A stretch of 51,413 nucleotides of DNA, taken from positions 1 through 51,413 of the forward strand of contig DBQU01000033.1 in assembly GCA_002305765.1 (NCBI GenBank). The letters are read 5' to 3'. The notes under the pieces were generated by a model. The model ran no database searches. It had not been told where the DNA came from and saw only the letters and a program-made list of their open reading frames with translations. Position 1 is the stretch's first letter. Every line of letters starts with the position of its first letter. The translations under genes were made by a program, and so were the position numbers. Of this stretch, positions 32,531 through 41,964 are shown piece by piece. The DNA is from Deltaproteobacteria bacterium UBA1386. Lineage in GTDB: Bacteria; Desulfobacterota; Syntrophorhabdia; Syntrophorhabdales; Syntrophorhabdaceae.

Positions 32531-33826
32531 ATGACAGGATCATCAGCCCCTCGCGGTTTTCGGGACATGCTGTCTTTTCCCCTCGTGGAAGCCATTTTGG
32601 GCCGCCGGTCCCGGAGGTTCTTCATGGGAGCGGACATCCCGGACGGAGTATTCGCGTACAGGTCGGAGCGGAAGGCGCTGCCGTTGACCGATATGGAGAA
32701 AATGCTGGTGGTATCCGCCTGCGGCGGAAACACATCCTGGCATCATATGATCTACCGGGCGGCCCGATATGCCCCGCACCTTTCCAATTACGCCGGGTCT
32801 GCCGGCGGGCGGGTGTTTCCTTCAGCGGCCGGCTTTCACACGAGCGAGATTTTCTTCACCGATGACGACGGCGTGTATGTGCTTCAGATGCGCGACGCGC
32901 CGGCTTGTGACGACCGCGCCGATGATGGATCGCTGAGCCTCGACGCGTTCGTTGACAACGTCAGGAAACGGGTGCGCAAAGTGCATGATTCGCGGCTTGG
33001 GCTTCCATCCGAGGTGCCTTACACCGAGGCGCACAACACCTGGGTGTTCAACAAGCCGTCCACCCTGGTCGTGATCCCCGTCGGGGACCTTTCACAGCAC
33101 GTCCTGCTCAACATCTGCTACATGCTTCAGAACGGGCTGGTATACTACGATGACATCAACAGGCGTCCCATCCCGGGCATTGACCGGTTCAAGGACATCG
33201 TGGATGCAAACAACGTCTGGCCCATCACCTTTGTGGAGCAATGGTCGCTGTCGGAGCTTACCGTGGAACTCGGGACAAGCTGCTATGCCGGCACTCTGAT
33301 GCTCCAGGCCATGGGCCTCGGCGGGTGGATGTTCAACGGAGTCGATCCCTTCGCCATGCTCGGCGCAAGCGGCAAACCCGGCGTGCCCGGTCTGGGATTC
33401 CGGTACGATGAGGACGAACGCTGGCCCTATCCCAACCCCACGGGACTCACGGGGGTGATGGAAGGCTACTGCCCGCCCCACCACCATGATATGCGGGCCG
33501 CCGTGGATGCACTGTGCGAGCGCAAGTTCGGTCCGGGGGGGCCCTTTCATCCCGACACCCCCGGACCGTGGAAGGACAGCCGCAAGGTGCGTTCAGCGGC
33601 ACAAAGCCACGACGAAAGATTCAGGGAGTGCGTCGCCCTGCAGGCCCAATACGTTTATGATACCTTTGGCAAGTTCCCCGGCACGGTGCCCTCGATGTTC
33701 GTCATCATGTACCTGCAGGCGCATCACCTCGACCTGGAGTTCTATGACAGGTTCTACGACCCGGGGGCTTATCTGAAGACGCATGCCATGCACATGGCTG
33801 ACTGGCACCCGGACGACCCCGACTGA
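32531..33826 (+). CDS. Nitroreductase/SagB-like protein of unknown function
   Basis: The 431-aa protein begins with a nitroreductase-like segment: FPLVEAILGRRSRRFFMG, LPLTDMEKMLVVSACGGNTSW, then RVFPSAAGFHTSEIFFTDDDGVYVLQM, which recalls the FMN-binding Rx(S/F) PSxGxxHxxE pattern of SagB-type dehydrogenases. The C-terminal half (YCPPHHHDMRAAVDALCERKFG and HADWHPDDPD-like tail) is His-rich and not recognised. I call the fold, not the reaction. ATG 32531 has AGGAGAG upstream and follows the OsmC gene by 14 bp; an earlier in-frame codon at 32384 would lie inside OsmC. Possibly a stand-alone flavoprotein with an extra C-terminal domain. Confidence 0.6.
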   Translation: MTGSSAPRGFRDMLSFPLVEAILGRRSRRFFMGADIPDGVFAYRSERKALPLTDMEKMLVVSACGGNTSWHHMIYRAARYAPHLSNYAGSAGGRVFPSAAGFHTSEIFFTDDDGVYVLQMRDAPACDDRADDGSLSLDAFVDNVRKRVRKVHDSRLGLPSEVPYTEAHNTWVFNKPSTLVVIPVGDLSQHVLLNICYMLQNGLVYYDDINRRPIPGIDRFKDIVDANNVWPITFVEQWSLSELTVELGTSCYAGTLMLQAMGLGGWMFNGVDPFAMLGASGKPGVPGLGFRYDEDERWPYPNPTGLTGVMEGYCPPHHHDMRAAVDALCERKFGPGGPFHPDTPGPWKDSRKVRSAAQSHDERFRECVALQAQYVYDTFGKFPGTVPSMFVIMYLQAHHLDLEFYDRFYDPGAYLKTHAMHMADWHPDDPD

Positions 33827-33974
33827 ATAACGCCGCGGCCCTTTCCATCTGCCCCTTCGCGAGCCCTGCGCCCCCATTGCCTGGCGCAAGACGCACGATC
33901 AGGAAAGATTCGCCGGAGGGTCGCTCTGCCCCGCGTGTCACGAATGTGAGAATGAGAAGGTGTCCCAAGCTGTT

Positions 33975-34070
33975 TCAGAACGTGGTGGCATGGCCGAGCC
34001 ACAGGAAAAAGGCGATGGCTATGACGTGAAGTATCCACCAGCCGAGGGAAAAAGCCCTGAAAGCGTTCAT
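33975..34070 (-). CDS. 31-aa micro-protein resembling the last helix of the upstream membrane protein
   Basis: The 31-residue frame starts MNAFRAFSLGWWILHVIAIA. ATG 34070 is one base after the stop of the upstream gene, and GGAG lies inside that gene's end (GGAGATGACATG). Its core LGWWILHVIAIAFFLWLGH mirrors LGWWLVHLIAVSAVYWAGN at the C-terminus of the preceding membrane protein. It therefore looks like a duplicated or re-initiated helix that could pair with its larger partner. No function is known. Confidence 0.6.
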   Translation of the reverse strand: MNAFRAFSLGWWILHVIAIAFFLWLGHATTF

Positions 34071-34071
34071 G

Positions 34072-34572
34072 TCATCTCCACAGCACGTTGCCGGCCCAGT
34101 ACACGGCCGAAACGGCAATAAGATGGACCAGCCACCAGCCGAGGTTCGGATACCGCCAGGCGATACCTTTCTTCTCGACGTCGGCATTATATCCCATGAC
34201 CTCCAGATCGAACAGCGCCTTGCCCACGAAGAACTTTCCCCAGACTATCAGGATATCGGGAAGGGTCGTCCCGAGAAAAATGCCGCCGATGCTCAGCGGG
34301 TCAGGCAGGTAGTGGATCGAGAAATGGCCCATGGTGATCGTGGCAACTATCGTGATGAAACCGTTCAGCACATACCCGTAATGCACCGTCTTCCTGATGG
34401 AAAAAAGCACCGGAACGACAAGGATGCTCAGGAGGCTGGCCACGATGTTGACAAGAATCGAGCTGTGCTGGCTGAATGGATGTACGCGAAGATGAAGCAT
34501 AAAACCACCGAGGCTCATCGTGACGAGGGCCGCGAGAAGGACAGTCCTCATGTAAACCTTTACCGTCATCAC
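34072..34572 (-). CDS. Four-to-five-TM membrane protein of unknown function
   Basis: The 166-aa protein has about four to five hydrophobic segments (VLLAALVTMSLGGFML, ILVNIVASLLSILVVPVLF, YGYVLNGFITIVATITM, IGGIFLGTTLPDILIVWG, LGWWLVHLIAVSAVYWAG) with a short charged loop GYNADVEKKGIAWR before the last. The start may be ATG 34569 or 34572 (MMTVKV). I do not recognise the family. The following micro-ORF repeats its last helix. It is divergent from the CsgG-like gene. Confidence 0.65.
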   Translation of the reverse strand: MMTVKVYMRTVLLAALVTMSLGGFMLHLRVHPFSQHSSILVNIVASLLSILVVPVLFSIRKTVHYGYVLNGFITIVATITMGHFSIHYLPDPLSIGGIFLGTTLPDILIVWGKFFVGKALFDLEVMGYNADVEKKGIAWRYPNLGWWLVHLIAVSAVYWAGNVLWR

Positions 34573-34797
34573 AGCTCCTCCCCACGGTCTCCATCACGGC
34601 CCACCGCGTTCCTCACCCGACTGTTCCCTGTCGGGTTATCCAGCATACAACCAATAGAAGCATTCCCGACCCTCCTGTCAACCGGGGTATGTGGGAACCC
34701 TTGTGCGGCAGCCCCCTTTTCCTTGACATACCTCTTTTGTATAAGCGACATTAATTGGTCTACTCCGATCAGTTTAACTTCAGAATGAGGTGAGAGC

Positions 34798-35424
34798 ATG
34801 AGCTACTTGTTACTAGCGGTCACATTCATAGTCAGTCTCCTGTTGCCGGCGTCGGCGCTCCATGCAGGACCGGTGGTGGCCGTGAAGGACTTTCAGGGAA
34901 GCGGGCCTTCGTCCCAGCTGGGATCGGGACTCTCTTCCATGGTGGAGACCGAACTCGCGAATTCAGAAGGGCTGAAAAAATGCGGTGGCTCGGTGGTTGA
35001 GTGGAAGAGACGCAAGGACGTGGTTGATGAGATCGAGCGTCAGCAGGGACCCGGATTTGATCCGAAGAGTCGCGCCAAAAAGGGGAAGCTCCTGGAGCCG
35101 ACTGTTTTTGTCGTAGGGGATGTCATCACCAGTGACACAGACGTGCGCTGGTCGATCAAGCTGGTTGACCCGGCCACGGGGCGCACCATCGGGCGTCACG
35201 ACGGAAGTGTTCCCGCGGACAAGGACAGCGTGTTCGAGGCGCCCCGTGAAATAGCAGAGAACCTGGGGGAGCAGATCTGTCGTCAAGGCATGGAGTACAC
35301 GTCCCCGGCGGGCAGATCGGGCAACGCCGGGACATCGGACTCCCCGGCAGGTGACCCTTCCGGGGTGCTGGACAAGGTGAATGGGGTAGTGGACTCGATC
35401 AAGGGATTCAAAAAACTGTTCTAG
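34798..35424 (+). CDS. CsgG/LpoB-like periplasmic protein
   Basis: The 208-aa precursor has a signal peptide (LLLAVTFIVSLLLPASALHAG) and then a CsgG-like alpha/beta domain: GPVVAVKDFQGSG, GLSSMVETELANSE, VEWKRRKDVVDEIERQQ, PTVFVVGDVITSDTDVRWSIKLVDPATGRTI. No lipobox Cys follows the signal, so it is soluble periplasmic or exported rather than a lipoprotein. Similar domains occur in curli-secretion and penicillin-binding-protein activator proteins. GAGGTGAGAGC precedes the ATG. It overlaps by no bases with the next gene and abuts it (stop at 35424, GTG at 35425), suggesting coupling. Confidence 0.6.
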   Translation: MSYLLLAVTFIVSLLLPASALHAGPVVAVKDFQGSGPSSQLGSGLSSMVETELANSEGLKKCGGSVVEWKRRKDVVDEIERQQGPGFDPKSRAKKGKLLEPTVFVVGDVITSDTDVRWSIKLVDPATGRTIGRHDGSVPADKDSVFEAPREIAENLGEQICRQGMEYTSPAGRSGNAGTSDSPAGDPSGVLDKVNGVVDSIKGFKKLF

Positions 35425-36849
35425 GTGTGTGGTTTGCGGTCTGCCTGCTCAACGGGAACAACCGGCTGGATCCCCCGGTCCGTTCCGCTCTCCTGGCAGG
35501 TTCGGCCGCCCCTGCTCATTGTTTCCGTTACCCTGCTTGTCTATCTCAACTCCCTGAGCGGGGTCTTCCAGTTCGACGACTATAATGTCATCGTGAACAA
35601 CCCCGCGGTCCACGGCTGGTCACAGTGGTGGCGCGGCGTGGGGGGCATTCGTCCGCTGCTCAAACTGAGCTACACCCTGAACTGGACTTCCGGTTTCGGG
35701 CTTATTGGTTTTCATCTCTTCAATGTCCTCGTGCATGTCGTGAACGCCCTGCTTGTCTACCGCCTTGCGCAGGCGGTCGGAAGGCGATCGTTTCGACCGG
35801 GATCGGCTGAAAGAGCGGCGTTTATCGGCGCGCTTCTCTTCGCTATCCACCCGGTGCAAACGGAAGCGATAACCTACATCAGCGGCCGCTCCAGTTCACT
35901 TGCCGCCTGCTTCTACCTGGCCAGCCTGCTCTGCTACCTGCAGGGCCACCGAAGGGACGGGCCCACCTGGCCACAAGCTCTTTCCGCCATATTCTTCATC
36001 CTGGCCCTGCTCACCAAAGAGGCGGCCGTTACCCTGCCATTGGCGCTTTTGCTTTGGGAGCTCTGCTTTGGGGAGCCACACCAGGGCGCGCGTGCCATCT
36101 GGCGTCGCCAATGGCCCCACTGGCTGATTCTGCTGGCGGCGGTACTGGCGCTGACCTGTCATCCGGCATACGGAAAGTTGATCGTCACGGCGCCCGCTCT
36201 GACCACCGTGTTGACGCAGGTTGATGGAGTGAGCTATCTCTTGACCCGGCTGCTCGCTTTTGCTTCCCTCAACATCGATCCCGACCTGCACGTTCAACCC
36301 GTTGTGACCTGGCCGCTCGCCGGCAAAGCGTGTGCGCTGGCATTGTTGTTGGGTACAGGGGTCTGGCTGCTGCGGCGCAGACCGGTGCCCGCCTTCGCCA
36401 TTCTCTGGCTCTTTCTCCAACTCGTCCCCACGAACACCGTCGTTGTGCGCTGGGATATAGCGAACGAACGCCACCTCTATCTGGCCGGGGTCGGGCTGTT
36501 CATTGCCGCGGGATCAGGGCTTGAACGGGTACTGGGTCTTCTCCCCGCAAAAGGCAGAAAGCTGCTGCTGTTTCTTATTTTCGCGCTGCTTGGTCTCTGC
36601 GCGGTGTTCCGCAATGACGATTACCGTAGCCAGGTCATGCTCTGGGAGGCCACAGCACTGCAGAGTCCGGCCAAGGCAAGGGTGCATAATAATCTGGGCT
36701 ATGCCTATTTTCTCGCCGGCGAATCGGCCAGAGCCCGCCAGAGTTACCTCCGCGCGATTCAACTGCGCCCCGATCACCCTCTCGCTCACAACAATCTGCG
36801 GCGCCTCGAGGAGTCGCTCCGTGGGAAGACCGGGCAGAAAGCTCACTAG
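35425..36849 (+). CDS. TMTC/PMT-like multipass membrane protein with C-terminal TPR
   Basis: The 474-aa protein has about ten to eleven transmembrane helices and the acidic loop FQFDDYNVIVNNPAV typical of GT-C/TMTC-like mannosyl- or glycosyl-transferase homologues, then HPVQTEAITYISGRSS (Hx2xE-type loop). The last 70 residues (KARVHNNLGYAYFLAGESARARQSYLRAIQLRPDH) form TPR units. Proteins of this build are thought to glycosylate exported proteins. The start is uncertain: GTG 35425 directly abuts the CsgG-like stop and no ATG lies near the N-terminus. It converges with the four-PAS kinase gene (1-bp gap). Confidence 0.72.
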   Translation: MCGLRSACSTGTTGWIPRSVPLSWQVRPPLLIVSVTLLVYLNSLSGVFQFDDYNVIVNNPAVHGWSQWWRGVGGIRPLLKLSYTLNWTSGFGLIGFHLFNVLVHVVNALLVYRLAQAVGRRSFRPGSAERAAFIGALLFAIHPVQTEAITYISGRSSSLAACFYLASLLCYLQGHRRDGPTWPQALSAIFFILALLTKEAAVTLPLALLLWELCFGEPHQGARAIWRRQWPHWLILLAAVLALTCHPAYGKLIVTAPALTTVLTQVDGVSYLLTRLLAFASLNIDPDLHVQPVVTWPLAGKACALALLLGTGVWLLRRRPVPAFAILWLFLQLVPTNTVVVRWDIANERHLYLAGVGLFIAAGSGLERVLGLLPAKGRKLLLFLIFALLGLCAVFRNDDYRSQVMLWEATALQSPAKARVHNNLGYAYFLAGESARARQSYLRAIQLRPDHPLAHNNLRRLEESLRGKTGQKAH

Positions 36850-36850
36850 C

Positions 36851-39529
36851 CTATTCCTCCAGCACCTTCCTTACCGCTGACAGCATGTCCTCCAGGGAAA
36901 CGGGCTTCTTCAGGAAAAGAAACTGTCCCGACGAAACCCCCCTGTGGAGGATCACGTCATCGGTGTGTCCGCTGTAGAAGAGTACCTTGATATCCGGTCT
37001 GACGGAGCGGGCCGCTTCGTAGACCTCTCTTCCGTTTCTGCCGGGCATCACAACATCAAGGAACAGAAGGTCGATCCTGTCCTTCTCCCGGCCGAACCGC
37101 TCGATGGCCTCCTCGCCATTAGCTGCCTCGAGCACTTTATAACCGTAGCTTTTCAAAAGGTCCCCCGTAAGGGTTCTTAACGATGGATCGTCTTCGGCAA
37201 GAAGGATCGTCTCCCCGCCTCCCTCCAGGCGACGGCTTTCTTTTTCTTCTTCCGCCGCCACGGACTGCCGCGCGACGGGAATATACACCGAAAAAACACT
37301 TCCCCTGCCCCGTTCGCTTTCGACATGGATGTATCCCCCATGCTGCTCGACGATCCCGAGGGCCATCGAAAGCCCCAGGCCCGTTCCTTTGCCGGTCTTT
37401 TTCGTAGTATAGAAGGGCTCGAATATGTGGTCGATCACATGGCTGTCCATTCCCGAACCGCTGTCAGCGCAGGAGATCACGGCATATTCGCTCCCTTCCT
37501 GGAGGTGGCCCGACCTGGCCGTCGCTTCATTGACAACTTTGCGCTCTGTGCGGATCGTGATGATTCCCTTGTGCCGCATGGCGTCCCTGGCATTCGATAC
37601 CAGGTTCATCAACACCTGTTCTATCCGGAAACGGTCTGCCATTACCACAATGTCCCGCGGGGAGGGTTCCACGACGAACTCGATATCTTCCGTAAGCAGA
37701 CGCGAAAGCAGTTTTCTCGAGTTCATTATGAGACCATTGAGCTCCATGGGTTTCATGTCCATCATCTGTTTGCGGCTGAAGGCAAGGAGACTGTTCGTCA
37801 AGTGGCTTGCCCTCGTTGTGGCCGCGAGGATCTCACCGGCGTAAGAGCGGCGTGGATCATCGGGAGGGCTCTGTGCCTGAAGCAACGAGGAATATCCCAT
37901 GATGACGGACAGGATGTTATTGAAATCGTGGGCTATCCCGGCCGCCAGGTTCCCGACGGCCTCCATTTTCTGGGAATGAAGGTACTGGTTTGCGAGTTCT
38001 TTTTGCTCCGTGATATCCCGTATCGACTCTATCGCGCCTATCCTGTTCCCATCCATGTCGAACAGCAGGGCTGCGGCTCCCCAGAGATGCCTCCGCTTCC
38101 GGCCGTTCATCATATTCACCACGGCTTCCGCATAAACCTCCCGTCCCGACCATTTCATGAAATCGTATCCGTGTTCCATTCCCGGACATTCTTCCCGAAC
38201 GGCATCAATGAGCATAGGCCTTCTATCCCCGTAGAAGGCTTCCGCGTAGGCGTGATCGCCTTTTCCCAGAACAGCCTCTTTCCTTGTCCCCGTCAGGCTC
38301 TCCATGGCCCGGTTCCAGGCGATGATTCTTTTATCATTGTCGATGACCAGCGTGGCATCAGGAAGGAAATCTATGATGTCGAACAGCCGTCTTCGTTCCG
38401 CCTCGATTCGCTGCGCCGCCAGTTCCCTCTCCGTCACGTCCTGGAGAAATGCGAGTGTGACCCTCTCCCCCTCAAGCATCATACCAGCCGCGGAGACGTC
38501 CACGATGATCACCTTCCCATCCGTCCGCAAGCCCCTGAAGCGGTAATGCGGGGGCTCTTCAACTCCCTGCTGCCTTCTGCGGTTTCTTTCCATGACCATC
38601 CCGCGATCGTCGGGATGGATCCACGAATAAGGTTCTCCGTCGAGCACTTCATTGCTGTCCCGAAAACCGAACATGTCAAGAAAGTACTGATTGACAAAAA
38701 TGTGCCTCTCGCGGGACACAATGGCAACCCCTTCGTTCAGGTGTTCGATCACCGTGCGATACTTCTTCTCCGCTTCGCCAAGAGCTTTTTCTATCCGCCT
38801 GCGCGCCGTGACATCACGCGCGATCCCGCAAACACCCCTGATCCTACCCTCGCAATCCCGCATGGGAACCTTGATCACATGGGCAAGCACCGTGCGTTCA
38901 CCGATGGTGATCGCGTTCTCCGTCTCAACCGTCTCTCCCCTCAGGACCCGCAGGTCATGTTCCTTTATCCATTCGGCCGTTGTCTCGTCGAACAGTTCCC
39001 TGTCGGTCGCGCCGATCAATCCTTCCCTGGACATTCCTGCCATGTCCGACATCACCGGATTGGCATCAATGTACCTGAGATCTTTATCCTTGATGAAGAC
39101 AGCGTCGCGTACAACGTTAAAAAGGGTTCGGAAGCGCTCCTCGCTTTCCCGCAGAAGTTCCTCCGTCCTCTTCTGGACCGTTATGTCCGCCATGATCCCC
39201 CGCAGCCCGATAGTGCCATCCGTTAAGGTTGCCGTGGTGGAATAGACAATGGCAGGGAACGTGGAGCCGTCCTTGCATCTGATCGTATAGTTGGAGGGGT
39301 CGCTCAGGTCTCCTTCGATCTTTCTCCTGAACCGAACTGTCGCTGCCTGTCTTTCCTCGGGGATGACGAGATCGAATACTGTCATCTCTTGAACCTCTTC
39401 CCTTCGATACCCGAGGATCTCCAATCCGATCATGTTGACAAACCTTATCAGCCCTTCACTGTCCGCTTCGAATACCGTCTGAGGCAAGAGATCCATGGAT
39501 TTCACTTCGTTCCCCCGCTGATGCAGCAT
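36851..39529 (-). CDS. Hybrid sensor histidine kinase with four PAS domains
   Basis: The 892-aa cytoplasmic kinase has no membrane helix. Four PAS/PAC units lie at about 10-120, 125-245, 250-370 and 375-510, followed by a HisKA segment with phospho-acceptor H534 (GIAHDFNNIL), HATPase (N-box NLVSNARDAM, G1 DSGSGM, G2 GKGTGLGL) and a receiver domain with D825 in LLFLDVVMP. Such kinases integrate redox, light or ligand signals through PAS-bound cofactors; the ligand is not visible. Start ATG 39529 has a weak ribosome binding site; ATG 39496 (MDLLPQT) is an alternative. It shares the GGIAHDFNN/AAGIAHDFNN type with the other hybrid kinase in the window. Confidence 0.9.
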   Translation of the reverse strand: MLHQRGNEVKSMDLLPQTVFEADSEGLIRFVNMIGLEILGYRREEVQEMTVFDLVIPEERQAATVRFRRKIEGDLSDPSNYTIRCKDGSTFPAIVYSTTATLTDGTIGLRGIMADITVQKRTEELLRESEERFRTLFNVVRDAVFIKDKDLRYIDANPVMSDMAGMSREGLIGATDRELFDETTAEWIKEHDLRVLRGETVETENAITIGERTVLAHVIKVPMRDCEGRIRGVCGIARDVTARRRIEKALGEAEKKYRTVIEHLNEGVAIVSRERHIFVNQYFLDMFGFRDSNEVLDGEPYSWIHPDDRGMVMERNRRRQQGVEEPPHYRFRGLRTDGKVIIVDVSAAGMMLEGERVTLAFLQDVTERELAAQRIEAERRRLFDIIDFLPDATLVIDNDKRIIAWNRAMESLTGTRKEAVLGKGDHAYAEAFYGDRRPMLIDAVREECPGMEHGYDFMKWSGREVYAEAVVNMMNGRKRRHLWGAAALLFDMDGNRIGAIESIRDITEQKELANQYLHSQKMEAVGNLAAGIAHDFNNILSVIMGYSSLLQAQSPPDDPRRSYAGEILAATTRASHLTNSLLAFSRKQMMDMKPMELNGLIMNSRKLLSRLLTEDIEFVVEPSPRDIVVMADRFRIEQVLMNLVSNARDAMRHKGIITIRTERKVVNEATARSGHLQEGSEYAVISCADSGSGMDSHVIDHIFEPFYTTKKTGKGTGLGLSMALGIVEQHGGYIHVESERGRGSVFSVYIPVARQSVAAEEEKESRRLEGGGETILLAEDDPSLRTLTGDLLKSYGYKVLEAANGEEAIERFGREKDRIDLLFLDVVMPGRNGREVYEAARSVRPDIKVLFYSGHTDDVILHRGVSSGQFLFLKKPVSLEDMLSAVRKVLEE

Positions 39530-39856
39530 GAATTATGAAACACAGAAAATGGCACACCCCTGCAATACTGCCGGGCTTCGAATACACTTTCCGCTATCTC
39601 GAGAGATTCTGTTCGATCTCGCGTGATCACAGGTCCCGTACAAAAAACGGTCGGGACCGATCCTCACCATTTATAGTTAAACCGGAACAGGGATCGTTAT
39701 CAATAGGGGAATGCCTGATTTTTGCTGGAGATTTACCGGAAGTCTCGGGGGTCTTGCCGGTTGGAGCGGCGTTGTCTTTCGGAACACGACATGAGCGTAT
39801 TGGATGGTCAAAGGGGGAGCCGATGGGAAAATGGTATCAGGGGGAAGGAACGTTCG

Positions 39857-40522
39857 TCATGAATACAGATCTGACGCGGAGGACACCTTTTTCGCGGTAA
39901 CCACTGTCCTGGGTTCCTCGACGCTTGCCGGCTTGATCCCGTTCATGATCAGTTCGATCGTCTGCTCGCGGAACTCCAGAAGGTCCCAGCTCTCGTCCTT
40001 GAGAAGCCAGCGCGTCACGTAGTGCTCAAGAGTACCGAGGAGCAACTCCTGGATGATGACCGGGTCCATGTCGTTCCTCACGGATCCTTCCTGCTGCCCC
40101 TGCTCGATGATGTCCCGAAGTGTCTTCAGCCAGCCCCTGAAGAGACGGTACCCGTTCGTTTTCTGGAAATTCTTGTTGACCCTCAGTTCAAGCATGGCTA
40201 TGCGCGCGTAGTCCGGGTTTGTCTTGAAGAAGTATAGGTAGTACCACGCGAACTTCGCCAGCTTGTTCCGGGCGTCCTGGATCCCCTGCAGGTGGAGCTC
40301 CAGACCATCGCAGAAGGCGTTCGTCCTCTCGTTCGGTATGTAGAACAGCAGGTCTTCCTTGTTCTTGAAATGCTGGTAGATCGTCCCTTCCGCCACGTCG
40401 GCCTTCTGGGCGATCTCCGAGATGCTGGCCTCGAGGTAGCTCTTCCGGCCGAACACCTCGATGGCGGCCTTGACTATCTGCTCCCTCGTCGCGTCTTTTT
40501 TTCTATAATGAGTTGCGCTCAT
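39857..40522 (-). CDS. TetR/AcrR family transcriptional regulator
   Basis: The 221-aa protein has an N-terminal HTH: REQIVKAAIEVFGRKSYLEASISEIAQKADVAEGTIYQHFKNKEDLL (about 13-60), the canonical TetR pattern. The C-terminal helical domain (LFRGWLKTLRDIIEQGQQEGSVR, PVIIQELLLGTLEHYV) is of the FadR/QacR-like ligand-binding type. It is divergent from a glycerol-dehydrogenase-like gene across 225 bp. TetR regulators commonly repress the divergent gene, so it may control that enzyme in response to a fatty-acyl or small alcohol ligand. Confidence 0.88.
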   Translation of the reverse strand: MSATHYRKKDATREQIVKAAIEVFGRKSYLEASISEIAQKADVAEGTIYQHFKNKEDLLFYIPNERTNAFCDGLELHLQGIQDARNKLAKFAWYYLYFFKTNPDYARIAMLELRVNKNFQKTNGYRLFRGWLKTLRDIIEQGQQEGSVRNDMDPVIIQELLLGTLEHYVTRWLLKDESWDLLEFREQTIELIMNGIKPASVEEPRTVVTAKKVSSASDLYS

Positions 40523-40747
40523 AAATGGGATGACTATTATTTATTTCATTCTGTGATTTTTCGGGTTACTTCGCCCACTCCCGGGGGCGGAGCAATATGC
40601 TTAGTTTTTTACCATGACCGTTTCCTCATGTTCAATTCTTTTCGATTGCAGGAAGAAAATTTTTGCGAATAATATGCGTCAAAAATTTATTTGTCTGCCT
40701 GAGGGCAAACAGGTTAGGCTGTGCATGAAAACAAAGGAGGAAAAGAG

Positions 40748-41953
40748 ATGAAGAATCCAGGCGACCTGGACCCGAACGCGACATACCAGAAACTCCCCGA
40801 CGTCGGGAAACCCTTGCAGCTTTTTGTGTCCCCCTCCCAGTACATTCAGGGGCAGGGCGTCATCGGTCGTCTCGGTGACTACCTATCCCTGTGCGTTTCG
40901 GGCTGTGCGGGTGTGATCATCACCCCGGGGCGGGATCGCGCTCTTGGCGATGTCGTCGACAGGAGCCTCAAGGCAGCCGGTTTCACGGTGAAAAAGATAC
41001 TCTTCCAGGGTGAATCGACGTACGGGGAGGTGGAGAGAACCGCGGCCTTCTTTCAAGAACCGGGCCCTGAAGTGGATGTCCTCATCGGCATCGGCGGCGG
41101 CAAGTGCCTCGACACGGCGAGAATGGCGGCGTCGAGACTCGGTGTGCCTGCCGTTACGATCCCTACCACGGCTTCGACAGATGCGCCGACAGCGGCACAT
41201 TCCGTCGTATATGACGATAAAGGGGTCTTTGCCGGCATTGAATTCAGCGCGACAAACCCCCTGATGGTCCTCGTCGATATTGATATAGTTGCCGCTGCCC
41301 CGCCCCGGTATATCGTGGCGGGCATGGGGGACGCTTTCTCCACGTTCTATGAAGCGCGCTGCTGCATGGAAAACCCCAAAGCCCTGACCGCGCGGGGCGC
41401 CAGGCCGACCATGGCGGCGCTCGCCATCGCGCGCCAGTGCCGTGACCTGCTTCTCGACCACGGCGCCGCGGCGCTTGCCGAGATCAAGAGCCGCCGCGTC
41501 GGTGAGGCACTCGCCCGAGTTGTGGAGGCGAATATCCTTCTCAGCGGGCTCGGTTTCGAGAGCGGCGGTCTCGCGGGAGCACACGGTGTGGCGCAGGGAT
41601 TGACGGTCTGCAGCGATCTGCACGCGAACTGCCTTCACGGGGAACTGGTGGCGATCGGTGTCCTGACACAGCTCGTCATGGAGAAGCGGATCGACGAAGC
41701 ACGGCAGGCGGCGCAATTCTTTAAAGACGTGGGCCTGCCGCTCAATCTCACCCACCTCGGTTTCGACCCGCTGCAGCGAGGCCCTGAACTGGACGAGATC
41801 GTCGAGCACAGTCTGAACGTATTCTTCATCCGATACGAACCTTTCGAGATCACACACGACCTTTTGAAGGCGGCTATCCTCGAAGCGAATGAGTTCGGCA
41901 AGGCCATGGAAAGAGGCTCATGCTTCCCCACTGCAGACAGCGAGGACCATTGA
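40748..41953 (+). CDS. Glycerol dehydrogenase-like iron/zinc alcohol dehydrogenase
   Basis: The 401-aa protein belongs to the group III (GldA-type) metal-dependent alcohol dehydrogenases. The NAD-binding loop IGIGGGKCLDTAR is at about 113-125. Metal ligands D195 (AGMGDAF), H279 (LAGAHGVAQ) and H297 (NCLHGEL) are all present and match those known in GldA. The reaction would be glycerol or another vicinal diol to ketone with NAD+. ATG 40748 has AGGAGG upstream; a frame start at 40721 is rejected. It is divergent from TetR. Confidence 0.85.
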   Translation: MKNPGDLDPNATYQKLPDVGKPLQLFVSPSQYIQGQGVIGRLGDYLSLCVSGCAGVIITPGRDRALGDVVDRSLKAAGFTVKKILFQGESTYGEVERTAAFFQEPGPEVDVLIGIGGGKCLDTARMAASRLGVPAVTIPTTASTDAPTAAHSVVYDDKGVFAGIEFSATNPLMVLVDIDIVAAAPPRYIVAGMGDAFSTFYEARCCMENPKALTARGARPTMAALAIARQCRDLLLDHGAAALAEIKSRRVGEALARVVEANILLSGLGFESGGLAGAHGVAQGLTVCSDLHANCLHGELVAIGVLTQLVMEKRIDEARQAAQFFKDVGLPLNLTHLGFDPLQRGPELDEIVEHSLNVFFIRYEPFEITHDLLKAAILEANEFGKAMERGSCFPTADSEDH

Positions 41954-41964
41954 GCAAGCGGCGG

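Noticed and set aside
39535..39900. 121-codon plus-strand frame in the gap between the PAS kinase and TetR genes
   Set aside because: No ribosome binding site, no domain, and it overlaps the TetR 3' end. I see no other gene in the 327-bp gap.
40523..40747. TetR operator at TTTGTCTGCCTGAGGGCAAACA (about 40689-40710)
   Set aside because: The symmetry is only partial and the position cannot be confirmed without promoters or homologous sites.
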